Below are positions 13,944 through 14,323 of a stretch of DNA of 14,323 nucleotides, one piece after another (positions within the stretch are counted from its first letter, which is position 1; every line of letters starts with the position of its first letter). The DNA comes from Bacteroidales bacterium. Its GTDB lineage: Bacteria > Bacteroidota > Bacteroidia > Bacteroidales > Muribaculaceae. The stretch is taken from positions 1 through 14,323 of the forward strand of contig SFNC01000045.1 of NCBI GenBank assembly GCA_004554255.1, read 5' to 3'. The notes beneath the pieces were generated by a model. The model was not told where the DNA came from. It saw only the letters and a program-made list of their open reading frames with translations, and searched no databases. Both the position numbers and the translations under genes were made by a program.

Positions 13944-14323
13944 ATGACCACTGCAACAATCACATGTCATGATGTGTACAACTACGGCGCTTCGCTTCAG
14001 GCTTTTGCGTTGCAGCAGACCCTTGTGTCCCTTGGTCACAGCAACGTAATAATAGATTATAAGCCGCCTTATCTCAGCAATCATTTTTCGTTTTCGAGTA
14101 TCAACTCGGTATATGACAGGCCGTTTGTGCGCTGGGCGTATTTTGCGGCTAAATTTCCGGAGCGCGTTTTAGCATTACGTCGTAAGCGTGCTTTTGACAG
14201 ATTTACACGTCGGTATCTCACTCTTACAGAGCATCGCTACTGTAGCGTGGACGAGTTGAAAGAGTGCGCTCCGAAGGCTGACTGTTATATTGCCGGAAGT
14301 GACCAGATCTGGAACACATTGTT
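13944..14323 (+). CDS. Polysaccharide pyruvyl transferase family protein, 3' end cut by the window
   Basis: The 126 visible codons begin 'MTTATITCHDVYNYGASLQA' and include 'DCYIAGSDQIWN' near the window edge. Both segments are typical of the polysaccharide pyruvyl transferase family (WcaK/CsaB type), whose members add a ketal-linked pyruvate to sugars of capsule or exopolysaccharide, or act as related GT-B-like transferases. The family start normally has the form MKIGILTxHxxxNYGAxLQA, so the ATG at 13944 aligns with the natural N-terminus; an in-frame TGA at 13893 limits any extension. There is no signal peptide, which fits a cytoplasmic enzyme. It is transcribed from its own promoter after the degP terminator and may begin a polysaccharide gene cluster beyond the window. 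Confidence 0.8.
   Translation, partial: MTTATITCHDVYNYGASLQAFALQQTLVSLGHSNVIIDYKPPYLSNHFSFSSINSVYDRPFVRWAYFAAKFPERVLALRRKRAFDRFTRRYLTLTEHRYCSVDELKECAPKADCYIAGSDQIWNTL

Noticed and set aside
1900..14323. tRNA, rRNA or known riboswitch in the gaps
   Set aside because: I looked for cloverleaf arms and conserved cores in the gaps at 1900-2249, 4356-4602, 11812-12346 and 13817-13943 and saw none; a covariance-model search could still find a small RNA.

Overview
The window looks like a Bacteroidales chromosome, most plausibly a Muribaculaceae-type gut bacterium. Four things point there: a fimbrillin-like surface protein, Bacteroidetes-type promoter boxes (TTTG about 19 nt upstream of TAnnTTTG) before several genes, weak or absent Shine-Dalgarno sequences, and gene families typical of that order (MBOAT/SGNH pair, Do-type protease with two PDZ domains, polysaccharide pyruvyl transferase). 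The assignment to family level is inference; no rRNA or tRNA gene is present.

Layout. (1) 1-1899 (+): the 3' part of a large fimbrillin-like surface protein, closed by a strong terminator. (2) 1957-2249: a gene-free stretch with a 'cgcagag' heptamer repeat element, then a GC-rich tandem repeat that runs almost to the stop codon of the next gene. (3) 2250-4355 (-): a two-gene unit encoding a secreted protein with a 12-copy NRP[G/D] tetrapeptide tract and a GT-B glycosyltransferase. (4) 4356-4602: a divergent intergenic region with back-to-back -7 boxes. (5) 4603-11811 (+): eight tightly packed genes, apparently one operon: pyrE, an SRPBCC-like protein, a Rieske-like lipoprotein, an SGNH protein, an MBOAT acyltransferase, mtaB, an LpxL-family acyltransferase and a family 2 glycosyltransferase. 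(6) 11812-12346: a 535-bp gap with tandem hairpins (the first is the operon terminator), a second copy of the heptamer repeat element, and a 29-bp direct repeat that duplicates the end of the glycosyltransferase gene. (7) 12347-13816 (+): a DegP/HtrA periplasmic protease, then a 14-bp-stem terminator. (8) 13944-end (+): the start of a polysaccharide pyruvyl transferase family gene whose promoter lies almost on top of its start codon.

How the genes work together. Most of the content concerns the cell envelope. The SGNH and MBOAT proteins should form a pathway that carries acetyl groups across the inner membrane and places them on a glycan. The LpxL-family enzyme acylates lipid A. The glycosyltransferases and the pyruvyl transferase build or decorate surface polysaccharide. 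DegP handles misfolded envelope proteins. PyrE (UMP synthesis) and MtaB (tRNA modification) are housekeeping genes carried in the same operon.

I found no complete novel defence or mobile system. The items most worth checking are the 29-bp direct repeat around a 376-bp segment, the near-leaderless gene at 13944, the altered Rieske ligand set in the lipoprotein, and the repeat elements in the two large gaps.
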